Of a stretch of DNA of 64,000 bases, positions 40,251 to 48,649 are shown piece by piece. The translations under genes and the position numbers were made by a program. Source of the stretch: Microbacterium oxydans. GTDB lineage: Bacteria > Actinomycetota > Actinomycetes > Actinomycetales > Microbacteriaceae. Below the pieces are notes generated by a model. It had not been told where the DNA came from. It was given only the letters and a program-made list of their open reading frames with translations, and did not search any database. Numbering within the stretch: position 1 is the stretch's first letter; each line of letters starts with the position of its first letter. Location: NCBI RefSeq assembly GCF_006540085.1, contig NZ_BJOG01000008.1, positions 1 to 64,000 of the forward strand. The letters are read 5' to 3'.

Positions 40251-41702
40251 ATGGCTCAGGCGACGATCATCGGATCCGGCCCGAACGGCCTCGCGGCGGC
40301 GGTGTCGCTCGCTCGTGCCGGCTACACGGTGCGCGTCCTCGAAGGCGCGGACACGATCGGCGGCGGGGCCCGTACCCGCGAATCCACGCTCCCCGGCTTC
40401 CAGCACGACGTATGCTCCGCCGTGCACCCCGCTGCCCTCTCCTCTCCGTTCTTCCAGGCGTTCGGTCTCGATCGGCGGATCGAGTGGATCCGGCCGGAGG
40501 CGTCCTACGCGCATCCCCTCGACGACGGACGTGCGGCGGTGGCATGGCGCGATATCGATCGCACCGCGGCACAGCTCGGCGTCGACGGCGGAGCCTGGCT
40601 GTCCCGACTGCGGCCTCTGAGCCGGCACATCGAGGGGGTCGTCGACTTCACGGGCAATCAGCTGCTCCGGATCCCGCGCGATCCGGTGACCGCCGTGCGC
40701 TACGCCCTGCGGATGCTGGATCAGGGCACGCCCCTGGCCGCCGCGGCGTTCCGCACGGAGGAGGCCGCCGCACTGATGTCGGGGGTGGTGGCGCACGCGA
40801 ACTCCCCGCAGCCGTCGCTGGCGGGCGCTGCCGCAGGGCTGCTGCTCGCCGCACTCGGTCACGCGGGAGGCTGGCCCTATCCGCGCGGTGGTGCGCAGCG
40901 CATCGCCGACGCCATGGTCGCCGACCTCGAACACCACGGCGGCACCATCGAGGTGAGCACCCCCGTCTCCGATCTCGCGACGCTGGACTGGGGCGACCCG
41001 CAGCGCGGCGACCTGCTGCTGCTCAACACCTCGCCGCGACTCGCACTCACGCACCCCGACGTCCCCGCAGGCTACGCCCGCTCCGTCCGTTCCTATCGCT
41101 ACGGCCCGGGTGCCGCGAAGGTCGACTTCGCCCTCGACGGCCCGGTTCCGTGGACGAACTTCGACGTCGCCGGCGCACCCACCGTGCACCTGGGGGGCAC
41201 CCGCGCGGAGGTCTGGGCGAGTGAGAACGCCGTCGCCGCAGGCCACGTGAGCGATCGCCCCTACGTGCTCGCCGTGCAGCCCTCTGTCCTCGACGACTCC
41301 CGTGCTCCCGCCGGGAAGGCCGTGTTCTGGGCCTACATCCACGTCCCTCCGGGCTCCGACCTCGACCCCACAGAGCTCATCACCGCGCAGGTGGAGCGCT
41401 ACGCCCCGGGTTTCCGCGACCTGATCCTGGCGCACCACGCGGTGCCGGCGTCGTCGCGGGAGGCGATCAACCCGACCGAGATCGGCGGCGACATCTCCGG
41501 CGGAGTGTTCGACATCCGTCAGGCGCTGCGTCGCCCGGCGCTCTCCCCCGCCCCGTGGCGCACCCCGATGCACGGCGTGTATCTGGCCTCCGCCTCGACG
41601 CCCCCCGGTCCGTCCGTGAACGGGATGGCCGGTTGGCACGCCGCTCGCACCGCGCTGCGGGATGCGGGAGAACTCGCGGCGCTCTCCGACCTGTTCGGCT
41701 GA
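40251..41702 (+). CDS. FAD-dependent oxidoreductase, phytoene desaturase-like
   Basis: A 483-aa flavoprotein with the dinucleotide-binding start ATIIGSGPNGLAAAVSLARAG and the following VLEGADTIGGGAR, as in the amine oxidase/CrtI superfamily. The C-terminus GVYLASASTPPGPSVNGMAGWHAA is typical of CrtI-like proteins of unknown substrate in actinobacteria. No carotenoid synthesis genes are nearby, so a carotenoid role is not supported. Confidence 0.85.
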   Translation: MAQATIIGSGPNGLAAAVSLARAGYTVRVLEGADTIGGGARTRESTLPGFQHDVCSAVHPAALSSPFFQAFGLDRRIEWIRPEASYAHPLDDGRAAVAWRDIDRTAAQLGVDGGAWLSRLRPLSRHIEGVVDFTGNQLLRIPRDPVTAVRYALRMLDQGTPLAAAAFRTEEAAALMSGVVAHANSPQPSLAGAAAGLLLAALGHAGGWPYPRGGAQRIADAMVADLEHHGGTIEVSTPVSDLATLDWGDPQRGDLLLLNTSPRLALTHPDVPAGYARSVRSYRYGPGAAKVDFALDGPVPWTNFDVAGAPTVHLGGTRAEVWASENAVAAGHVSDRPYVLAVQPSVLDDSRAPAGKAVFWAYIHVPPGSDLDPTELITAQVERYAPGFRDLILAHHAVPASSREAINPTEIGGDISGGVFDIRQALRRPALSPAPWRTPMHGVYLASASTPPGPSVNGMAGWHAARTALRDAGELAALSDLFG

Positions 41703-41734
41703 CCGCCCCTCTTCCCTCGCCGATCGCGCGCAGC

Positions 41735-41740
41735 CAGGAT
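41735..41740 (+). promoter_or_regulatory. Possible leaderless -10 box (CAGGAT) for the ligase gene
   Basis: CAGGAT lies 6 nt before the ATG at 41747. The intervening GGGAGC could alternatively act as a ribosome binding site. Confidence 0.3.
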
Positions 41741-41746
41741 GGGAGC

Positions 41747-42790
41747 ATGCGCTACGACATCCCCGCGCCGATGCTCGCCAAAGCGGTGCCCGCGGTGCCC
41801 GACCCCGCGAAGACCCCGGGTGGGCTGCTGTACGAACCGAAGTGGGACGGCTTCCGCGGACTCATCGCGTGGGACGGCGAGACGGTGGAGATCGGCTCGC
41901 GGGGCGCCAAACCGCTGACCCGCTACTTCCCCGAACTGGTCGATGCGATCCCCCAGCTGCTGCCTGAACCGTGTCTGCTCGACGGGGAGATCGTCGTCGC
42001 CACCGGTCCGCACGGATCGCAGCGACTGGACTGGGAGGCGCTGAGCCAGCGCATCCATCCCGCTGCCTCGCGCGTGGCGAAGCTCGCCGTCGAGACACCG
42101 GCGATGTTCATCGCCTTCGATCTGCTCGCCGCCGGCGAGGACGATCTGCTCACCCAGTCGTTCGAGACCAGAAGAGCGCGCCTCGAGACGCTCCTGGAGA
42201 CCGTCGAGCACCCGCTGCACCTCACCCGCGGGACCCGCGATCGCGAAGCCGCGGTGCGCTGGCTGGCCGAGTTCGAGGGAGCCGGACTCGACGGCGTCGT
42301 GGCGAAACCGCTCGATCAGCCCTACGCACCCGGCAAGCGCACGCTCTTCAAGATCAAGCACGCCCGCACAGCCGACGTGGTCGCGCTCGGCTACCGCGTC
42401 CACAAGTCCGGCTCGGGCGTCGGCTCCCTCCTGGTCGGGCTGTACGACGAGGACGGGACTCTTCGCCAGGTCGGCGGTGTGGCGGCCTGGAGCGATGCCC
42501 GTCGGCAAGAACTCGTCGAGGAGCTCGCCCCGCTGGTCGAGCGTGATGAGGCGGGCGAAGCCGTGACCGCGGAGGGCGAGCGATCGCGGTTCAGCGGATC
42601 GAAGGATGTCTCGTTCGTGCGGTTGCGTCCTGAGCGCGTGCTCGAGGTGCGATACGACCAGCTCGAAGGCGCTCGCTTCCGTCACACCGTGCAGTTCGAG
42701 CGCTGGCGGCCCGATCGCGATGCCCGCTCGTGCACCTACGAGCAGCTGGAGACCGTCGCGGGCTACGACCTCGCAGACGTCCTGAGCTGA
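41747..42790 (+). CDS. ATP-dependent DNA ligase (LigC type)
   Basis: A 347-aa ligase without extra domains. The adenylated lysine is K32 in YEPKWDGFR; other nucleotidyltransferase motifs are DGEIVV, FDLLA, EGLDGVVAK-like AGLDGVVAK, and KIKH, followed by an OB-fold ending. Size and order match LigC, a ligase for end joining or repair in actinobacteria, distinct from replicative NAD-dependent LigA. It faces a LigD-type polymerase gene. Confidence 0.92.
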   Translation: MRYDIPAPMLAKAVPAVPDPAKTPGGLLYEPKWDGFRGLIAWDGETVEIGSRGAKPLTRYFPELVDAIPQLLPEPCLLDGEIVVATGPHGSQRLDWEALSQRIHPAASRVAKLAVETPAMFIAFDLLAAGEDDLLTQSFETRRARLETLLETVEHPLHLTRGTRDREAAVRWLAEFEGAGLDGVVAKPLDQPYAPGKRTLFKIKHARTADVVALGYRVHKSGSGVGSLLVGLYDEDGTLRQVGGVAAWSDARRQELVEELAPLVERDEAGEAVTAEGERSRFSGSKDVSFVRLRPERVLEVRYDQLEGARFRHTVQFERWRPDRDARSCTYEQLETVAGYDLADVLS

Positions 42791-42843
42791 AAAGCGCTAG
42801 CTGAAACCGTCGTGCGCTGAGATCCCCGACTCGACGGCGGGGG

Positions 42844-43917
42844 TCAGCCCTTCTCGGCCGGGGTGCCGTCGTCGTCCCAGTTCGCCGCGACCTTCTTGCT
42901 CGGCTGCACCCGCGGGGGCTCGCCGGGCATCTTCGGGAACTCCGGCGGGAAGGGCAGCTCGCCCAGCCCGTTCTCCTTGTCGCGCTCCCACCACTCCAGC
43001 AGCGTGTCGATGCGTCCTGGGCTGTCCTGCAGCGATGCCCACGGATCGCCGATGTCATCGAGGCGCTTCGGAATGCTCCGGACGGTGAACGCCGTCGGGT
43101 CGAGGCCGTCGAGTTCCTCCCACGCCACCGGTGTCGAGACGGTCGCTCCCGGCAGGGCACGCGGGCTGTAGGCGCCCGCCATCGTGCGGTCGCGGTTGGC
43201 CTGGTTGAAGTCGACGAAGATGCGCTCGCCCCGCTCCTCCTTCCACCAGTTCGTCGTGACCTGCTCGGGCATCCGCCGCTCGAGCTCGCGTCCGGCGGCG
43301 ATCACCGCGTGACGCACATCCAGGAACTCGTGAGTCGGTTCGATCGGCGCGAACACGTGCAGCCCGCGGTTGCCGCTCGTCTTGGCGAAGGCCTCGAGTC
43401 CGGCCTCGCGGAGCACCTCGCGCAGCGTGTGGGCGGCTGTCACGGCGTCTGCGAAGTCGGTGCCCGGCTGCGGGTCGAGGTCGATGCGCAGTTCGACGGG
43501 ATCGTCGGGGTCGGTGGCGAGCGATGCCCACGGGTGGAACACGATCGTGTTCATCTGGACCGCCCAGACGATCGCGCTGGCGCGGTTCAGGACGATCTGC
43601 GGGTGTCGACGCCCGCTGTTGTAGGTGACCGTCACGGCATCGACGAAATCCGGCGTCCCCTTGGGCGGGTTCTTCGAGAAGAAGCCCTCCGCTCTGGCCC
43701 CTCCGGAGGGGCCGATACCGTCACGGAACCGTTCCAGCGACACCGGGCGGTTGCCGTTGGCGGCCAGGAAAGGGCCGGCGACCAGCTGCACGTACTCGGC
43801 CAGTTCCGCCTTGGTGATGCCGAGGTCGGGCCACACCACGCGATTCGGGCTGGAGAGCGCGACCTCGCGCTCTCCGTCGAGGTCGGCGACGGTCAGGGTC
43901 ACGCGTTCTGAGGCCAT
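42844..43917 (-). CDS. LigD-type DNA polymerase/primase domain protein
   Basis: A 357-aa free-standing polymerase domain of the archaeo-eukaryotic primase superfamily, as in the N-terminus of LigD. Motifs: the catalytic Asp pair in LRIDLDPQPG, KTSGNRGLHVF, and FVDFNQANRDRTMAGAYSPR. It fills gaps during non-homologous end joining. No nuclease or ligase domain is attached; a ligase is encoded convergently 54 bp away. The C-terminus ends in a basic-acidic tail (KKVAANWDDDGTPAEKG). Confidence 0.92.
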   Translation of the reverse strand: MASERVTLTVADLDGEREVALSSPNRVVWPDLGITKAELAEYVQLVAGPFLAANGNRPVSLERFRDGIGPSGGARAEGFFSKNPPKGTPDFVDAVTVTYNSGRRHPQIVLNRASAIVWAVQMNTIVFHPWASLATDPDDPVELRIDLDPQPGTDFADAVTAAHTLREVLREAGLEAFAKTSGNRGLHVFAPIEPTHEFLDVRHAVIAAGRELERRMPEQVTTNWWKEERGERIFVDFNQANRDRTMAGAYSPRALPGATVSTPVAWEELDGLDPTAFTVRSIPKRLDDIGDPWASLQDSPGRIDTLLEWWERDKENGLGELPFPPEFPKMPGEPPRVQPSKKVAANWDDDGTPAEKG

Positions 43918-43923
43918 GTTCCG

Positions 43924-43929
43924 ACCCTA
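43924..43929 (-). promoter_or_regulatory. Leaderless-type -10 box (TAGGGT) for the LigD-type polymerase
   Basis: On the minus strand TAGGGT lies 6 nt before the ATG at 43917. Confidence 0.55.
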
Positions 43930-44003
43930 GGGTGCAGCCAGGACGGACGGAACCCCGCTCGCTCCGCAGCGCGCGGGGGCCGGATCAGGTCAGCAGATCT
44001 GGG

Positions 44004-45272
44004 TCAGTCGCCGAGGTCGACGGCGAGGACCAGGACCGGCGTGAGCGCATCCCGTTCGACGACGATGGAGGGACCGGCCGAGTCGACGATCACCCCGGCG
44101 ATGTCGGCGTGACTGGTGAGCACCTTCGCGAGCTGCTCGGGTGCGAACGGGAGCGGTCGGTCGCCGCGGCCGAGGGCGATGACCTCGAGCGGGTGCGAGA
44201 AGAGCTGCAGGAATCGGCGTCCGTCCGTCGTCTGGGCTTCGGCGATGCCGACGGGGCCGCCGCCGGAACCGTCGTTGACGGCGACCCACATCCGCGTGGT
44301 CGCGAGTGCCTCCCCGACCTTGACGGCCGAGTCCTGCTCGCGAGGGGCTGCGAGGATGCTCTTCACCGTCATGTCGACGTCGGCCTGCTCGAGAGTCTTC
44401 TGCAGGAGCTCGGTCGGGAAGACCACGCGGTGCGGAGCCGAGGCGTTGTCGACGATGAGGCCGGCGAAGTCACCGGACACGACCTGCTGCAGCACCGAGG
44501 TGACCGGCTGAGCGACCGCCGAGGTCGACGAGGGGTCGGCCTCGAGCTGCACGGAATCACGCACGGCGCCCGCCGAGCTGAACGCGAGCATGTACTGGCG
44601 GTCCTCGCTGTCTCGGACGACCGCGACCGAAAGGGCCTTGCCCTCGCTGATCTGTGCACGCGCGTCGCCGTTCACGCGGATGTACAGGTGCCCCTGGAGC
44701 GCCTGACGCATGACCCCGAGCAGCTGATCGTTGGTCGCGCCGGCTTCGATCTCGGTGAGCGCTTCACGCAGCAGGACGTTGTCCTTCATGCCGGGGACCG
44801 TCTCGGTCTGCTCCGGCGGCAGCGCGGACGCGAGGGGCAGGCGCCGCTCCTCGGGCGCCTCGGGCCGGGTGGCAGGACGCGGCGGGGTCTGCGGCGCGGC
44901 CGGAGCTGCGGGCGGCGTCTGCGGATTCGACGGCGCATCGGAGGACGGCAGCTCGACCTCAGGACCCGCTTCCGCACCGACGCCTCGGAACGCCTGCACC
45001 GAGATCCCGATCGACGGCGCCGCAGCGGGCTGCTCGTCGACGGTGCTGTCCGACGTCACGCTGTTCGACGTCACGCTGTCGGACGTCGCGCTGTCCGACG
45101 TCACGCTGTCGGACGTCACGCTGTCGGACGTCGCGCTCTCTGACGCCGTGCCTTCGGAGAGCGCACTCTCGGCGGGATGGTCGTCCCCCTGCGCTGTGCG
45201 GGGCTCGACGGTCTCGGCGGTGGGGGCGACGGCATCGTCACCGGACTTCTTGCGGCGGGAGAAGAGGGCCAT
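44004..45272 (-). CDS. SseB family protein with Ser/Thr/Asp repeat linker
   Basis: A 422-aa protein. After a basic start (MALFSRRKKSG) comes an acidic linker with about seven imperfect TSDSV repeats (residues ~42-75) and a Pro-rich stretch, then two SseB-like domains (about 165-285 and 300-422). SseB domains are of uncertain function, linked to serine metabolism and secretion in older reports. A leaderless TAGGCT lies before the ATG. It is downstream of, but transcribed separately from, the PcrA-type helicase. Confidence 0.8.
   Translation of the reverse strand: MALFSRRKKSGDDAVAPTAETVEPRTAQGDDHPAESALSEGTASESATSDSVTSDSVTSDSATSDSVTSNSVTSDSTVDEQPAAAPSIGISVQAFRGVGAEAGPEVELPSSDAPSNPQTPPAAPAAPQTPPRPATRPEAPEERRLPLASALPPEQTETVPGMKDNVLLREALTEIEAGATNDQLLGVMRQALQGHLYIRVNGDARAQISEGKALSVAVVRDSEDRQYMLAFSSAGAVRDSVQLEADPSSTSAVAQPVTSVLQQVVSGDFAGLIVDNASAPHRVVFPTELLQKTLEQADVDMTVKSILAAPREQDSAVKVGEALATTRMWVAVNDGSGGGPVGIAEAQTTDGRRFLQLFSHPLEVIALGRGDRPLPFAPEQLAKVLTSHADIAGVIVDSAGPSIVVERDALTPVLVLAVDLGD
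45048..45152 (-). repeat. Degenerate 15-bp tandem repeats in the SseB gene
   Basis: On the minus strand repeated GAC-AGC-GTG-ACG-TCC units (variant GCG for GTG) encode the TSDSV/TSDSA repeats. Divergence between units is low, so copy number may vary between strains. Confidence 0.8.
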
Positions 45273-45279
45273 ATGAGCC

Positions 45280-45285
45280 AGCCTA
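45280..45285 (-). promoter_or_regulatory. Leaderless-type -10 box (TAGGCT) for the SseB gene
   Basis: On the minus strand TAGGCT lies 7 nt before the ATG at 45272. Confidence 0.55.
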
Positions 45286-45347
45286 ACCGGCAATCCGCAC
45301 GGCGCTCCCTCCCGATGCTCCGCCGACGCGGGCGCACCGGGACGGGG

Positions 45348-47819
45348 TCAGATCTTCTCGATCGGCGCGACCTTGATGAGGAGCTTCTTCTGTCCCGCCG
45401 AGTCGAACCGCACGTGAGCGATGCGCTTCGCGCCCTCGCCGGTCACCGCGTCCACCCGTCCTTCACCGAAGTCGACGTGACGGATGCGGTCGCCCGCGGC
45501 GAGTTCGAGGTCGCCGTTGTCGCGCATCTTGGCCGTGACCCTGTTGGGGAACTTGTCCATGGCGGTCGACAGCGGCTTCAAGGAGTCTCGCCCCGGCAAC
45601 GACTTCACCGCGAAGCGATCTCCGGAGCCCGATCCGCCGAAACCGCCCTGACGACGGGCGTTCAGCGCACGCGACTGCATCCCGCCGCGCGAGTTGACGT
45701 CGCCCGGAGACTGCCGCCAGTCGATCAGGTTCGCGGGGATCTCCTGCAGGAAGCGGCTGGGCATCGCGACCGTGACCTCGCCGAACTGCGCGCGGGTCAT
45801 CGCCAAGGACAGGTGCAGGCGCTTGCGGGCGCGGGTGATCCCCACGTAGAACAGTCGACGCTCCTCCTGCGGCCCTCCGGGCTCTCCCGCCGAGATGCGG
45901 TGCGGGATGAGGTCTTCCTCCACGCCGGTGACGAACACCGCGTCGTACTCCAGGCCCTTGGCGGTGTGCATCGTCATGAGCGATACGGAGCCGGATTCGT
46001 CGTCGAGATCGTCGGCGTCGGACACCAGGGCGACCTCGGTCAGGAAGTCGGTGATGGTGCCCTCGGGGTTGTTCCGGGCGAAGTCGCGCGTGACGGCGAC
46101 GAATTCGTCGAGGTTCTCGACGCGTGCCTCGTCCTGCGGGTCGCGGCTGGCTCGCAGCGCGTCGAGGTAGCCGCTCTTCGACAGCAGCAGGCTGAGCCCA
46201 TCGGCCACCGAGGTGGGTGGCGGCACTTCGCCCGTCGCCGGCAGCATGATCGCCGTCGCTTCGGCGAGCACCGCGTCGAGCTGCGCGATCGCGGCCTGGA
46301 TCTTCGGGCCGACGCCGAGCTGGCCAGGAAGCGACAGGGCGTCTCGGAACGAGATCCCGTGTTCCTCTGCGAAGCGGGCGATCGCCGTCTCCGTGACATC
46401 GCCAATGCCGCGCCGCGGCTTGTTGAGGATGCGGCGGACGGACATCTCGTCGGCGGGGTTGGCGACAGCGACGAGATAGGCGAGCGCGTCCTTGATCTCG
46501 GCGCGCTCGTAGAACTTCGTGCCGCCCATGATCTTGTACGGCACAGCGGAGCGGATGAAGATCTCCTCCAGCGCGCGGGACTGCGAGTTCGTGCGATAGA
46601 AGACGGCCATCTCCGAGTACGGCATCCCCTTGCGGTGGAGTGCCTCGACCTCGTCGGCGACGAACTGCGCCTCGTCGTGCTGGGAGTACCCGGTGAAGCC
46701 GATGATGGCGTCACCGTCGCCCTTGTCGCTCCAGAGCTTCTTGTCCTTGCGGTCGAAGTTGTTGCCGATCACGGCGTTCGCGGCGGACAGGATGTTCTGG
46801 GTGGAACGGTAGTTCTGCTCGAGCAGCACCACCTTCGCTCCGGGGAAGTCGCGTTCGAACTCGCTGATGTTGCGGATGTCGGCACCACGGAAGGCGTAGA
46901 TCGACTGGTCCGAGTCACCGACGACCGTGAGCGACGCCCCGGCCTCACCGGCGCCCGGTGCTGGCTCGGGGTCGGGCTCGAAGATCATCATGCCGTTCGA
47001 GGCATATGGCTCCGATGCCGCACCCGCGCCCGATACCGGCCGGGTGAGCTCGTGGATGAGCGCGTACTGGGCGTGGTTGGTGTCCTGGTACTCGTCGACC
47101 AGGATGTGCCGGAACCGACGGCGATAGGTGTCCGCCACCTGGGGGAAGGCGCGGAACAGGTAGACGGTCTGGCCGATCAGATCATCGAAGTCGAAGGCGT
47201 TGGCCTTCTGCAGCTGCCGCTGGTAGTCGGCGAACACCTCGACGAATACGCGCTCGGCGGGATCCGACATGTTGGCCTGACGCGCATAGCCCTCGGCATC
47301 GGACAGCTCGTTCTTCAGCTTGGAGATGCGACCCTGCACCGCGGCGGGGGTGAGCCCGTAGGCATCGGCCTCGTGCTCCTTCACGAGTCGCTTGATGAGC
47401 GCGCGCGAGTCGCCGGAGTCGTAGATGGTGAAGTTCTTGGTGAATCCGAACTGCTGAGCCTCGCGACGCAGGATGCGCACGCATGCGGAGTGGAAGGTCG
47501 AGATCCACATGCCGCGCGCAGCGTCGCCGATGAGCCCTTCGACACGCTCGCGCATCTCACCGGCGGCCTTGTTCGTGAAGGTGATCGCGAGGATCTGGCT
47601 CGGCCACGCCTCCCGGCTGCGCAGCAGCGAGGCGATGCGGCGGGTGAGCACGCTGGTCTTGCCCGATCCGGCGCCGGCGACGATCAGCAGCGCCGGGCCG
47701 CGATAGGTGACGGCCTCGAGCTGCTGAGGGTTGAGGCCGGCGAGGAGATCGTCCTGCCCCGGGGTTCCCGACGAGCGAGGACCAGCTGTGGAGGGGACGA
47801 TGAGAGGAGCTTCGGTCAT
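45348..47819 (-). CDS. pcrA: ATP-dependent DNA helicase PcrA/UvrD
   Basis: An 823-aa superfamily 1A helicase with all motifs in order: Walker A VAGAGSGKTSVLTRR near residue 48, ILAITFTNKAAGEM, DEYQDTN (motif II), VVGDSDQSIYAFRGAD (motif III), QNYRSTQNIL (IV), and MTMHTAKGLEYDAVFVTG (V). The C-terminal ~60 residues form the Tudor-like RNA polymerase-binding domain (HVDFGEGRVDAVTGEGA) seen in PcrA. It acts in repair and conflict resolution. Confidence 0.97.
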   Translation of the reverse strand: MTEAPLIVPSTAGPRSSGTPGQDDLLAGLNPQQLEAVTYRGPALLIVAGAGSGKTSVLTRRIASLLRSREAWPSQILAITFTNKAAGEMRERVEGLIGDAARGMWISTFHSACVRILRREAQQFGFTKNFTIYDSGDSRALIKRLVKEHEADAYGLTPAAVQGRISKLKNELSDAEGYARQANMSDPAERVFVEVFADYQRQLQKANAFDFDDLIGQTVYLFRAFPQVADTYRRRFRHILVDEYQDTNHAQYALIHELTRPVSGAGAASEPYASNGMMIFEPDPEPAPGAGEAGASLTVVGDSDQSIYAFRGADIRNISEFERDFPGAKVVLLEQNYRSTQNILSAANAVIGNNFDRKDKKLWSDKGDGDAIIGFTGYSQHDEAQFVADEVEALHRKGMPYSEMAVFYRTNSQSRALEEIFIRSAVPYKIMGGTKFYERAEIKDALAYLVAVANPADEMSVRRILNKPRRGIGDVTETAIARFAEEHGISFRDALSLPGQLGVGPKIQAAIAQLDAVLAEATAIMLPATGEVPPPTSVADGLSLLLSKSGYLDALRASRDPQDEARVENLDEFVAVTRDFARNNPEGTITDFLTEVALVSDADDLDDESGSVSLMTMHTAKGLEYDAVFVTGVEEDLIPHRISAGEPGGPQEERRLFYVGITRARKRLHLSLAMTRAQFGEVTVAMPSRFLQEIPANLIDWRQSPGDVNSRGGMQSRALNARRQGGFGGSGSGDRFAVKSLPGRDSLKPLSTAMDKFPNRVTAKMRDNGDLELAAGDRIRHVDFGEGRVDAVTGEGAKRIAHVRFDSAGQKKLLIKVAPIEKI

Positions 47820-47908
47820 GGCCCTACGAGTCTAGGCGTCGGCACCGACACCACGGCACGGAACCTCGCCTCCCCGGAGGCGTGCAGCGACTGCGCGTGC
47901 AGGGGACG

Positions 47909-48520
47909 CTACCGGGTCTCCAGCGCAAGGCGTCCGGCCAGGAGCACGTAGGTCGCGGCGAAGGAGCGGCGCAGCCAGGTCACGACCCTCGGCCGCCCCA
48001 GCACCTGGGTGCGCATCGTGGCGGCGAAGATGCCGTACAGCGCGAAGACCACGAAGGTGAGAGCCATGAACACGAGGCTGAGTCCTGCCATCTGCCAGGC
48101 GGCGTCCGGCGCCTGCGACGGCACGAACTGAGGGAGGAAGGCGAAGAAGAAGATCGTGAGCTTCGGGTTGAGCACGTTGATGAGCACGGCCGTGCCGATC
48201 ACGCGCCACGACGAGCGCGGAGCAGGATCCTCTTCGGCCTGGATCAGCGACTTGTCGCGCAGCGTCTGCCAGGCGAGGAAGAGCAGATAGGCGATACCGA
48301 TCCACTTGATCGTCTCGAATGCCACGGCGGAGGCGTTCAGGATCGCGGCCAGCCCGGTGATCGCCGCGATCATGTGGGGGATGACGCCGAGCGTGCAGCC
48401 GAATGCGGCGATGATGCCCGCTCTGCGCCCACGGGAGATGCCCTCGGCGATGGAGTAGACGGCGCCGGTGCCGGGCGTCGCGACGATCACCAGCGTGGTC
48501 AGCAGGAATGCGATGCTCAT
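47909..48520 (-). CDS. LysE family amino-acid exporter
   Basis: A 203-aa membrane protein with about six helices, the LysE/RhtB start ATPGTGAVYSIAEGISRGRRAG and NPKLTIFFFAFLPQF motif in the middle. Family members export amino acids or homoserine lactones; the substrate is unknown. GAGAGGA precedes the ATG. It stands alone. Confidence 0.9.
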   Translation of the reverse strand: MSIAFLLTTLVIVATPGTGAVYSIAEGISRGRRAGIIAAFGCTLGVIPHMIAAITGLAAILNASAVAFETIKWIGIAYLLFLAWQTLRDKSLIQAEEDPAPRSSWRVIGTAVLINVLNPKLTIFFFAFLPQFVPSQAPDAAWQMAGLSLVFMALTFVVFALYGIFAATMRTQVLGRPRVVTWLRRSFAATYVLLAGRLALETR

Positions 48521-48649
48521 CGACGTCCTCTCATGCGGTTCCCCGCGCTCACACCCTGTCTAGTGGGTCGGGCGTCGTGCGCGCACCCCCCTGGAGGAAG
48601 ATGGCGCGGGTGCGCGGGGGCACGAGCAGATCGCACCCCCGCTCACGAC

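Noticed and set aside
40251..41702. Carotenoid biosynthesis locus
   Set aside because: Only one CrtI-like flavoprotein is present, with no phytoene synthase or prenyltransferase nearby.
45177..47951. Plus-strand open frame of 924 codons
   Set aside because: Antisense shadow of the PcrA helicase and SseB genes, whose motifs are complete on the other strand.
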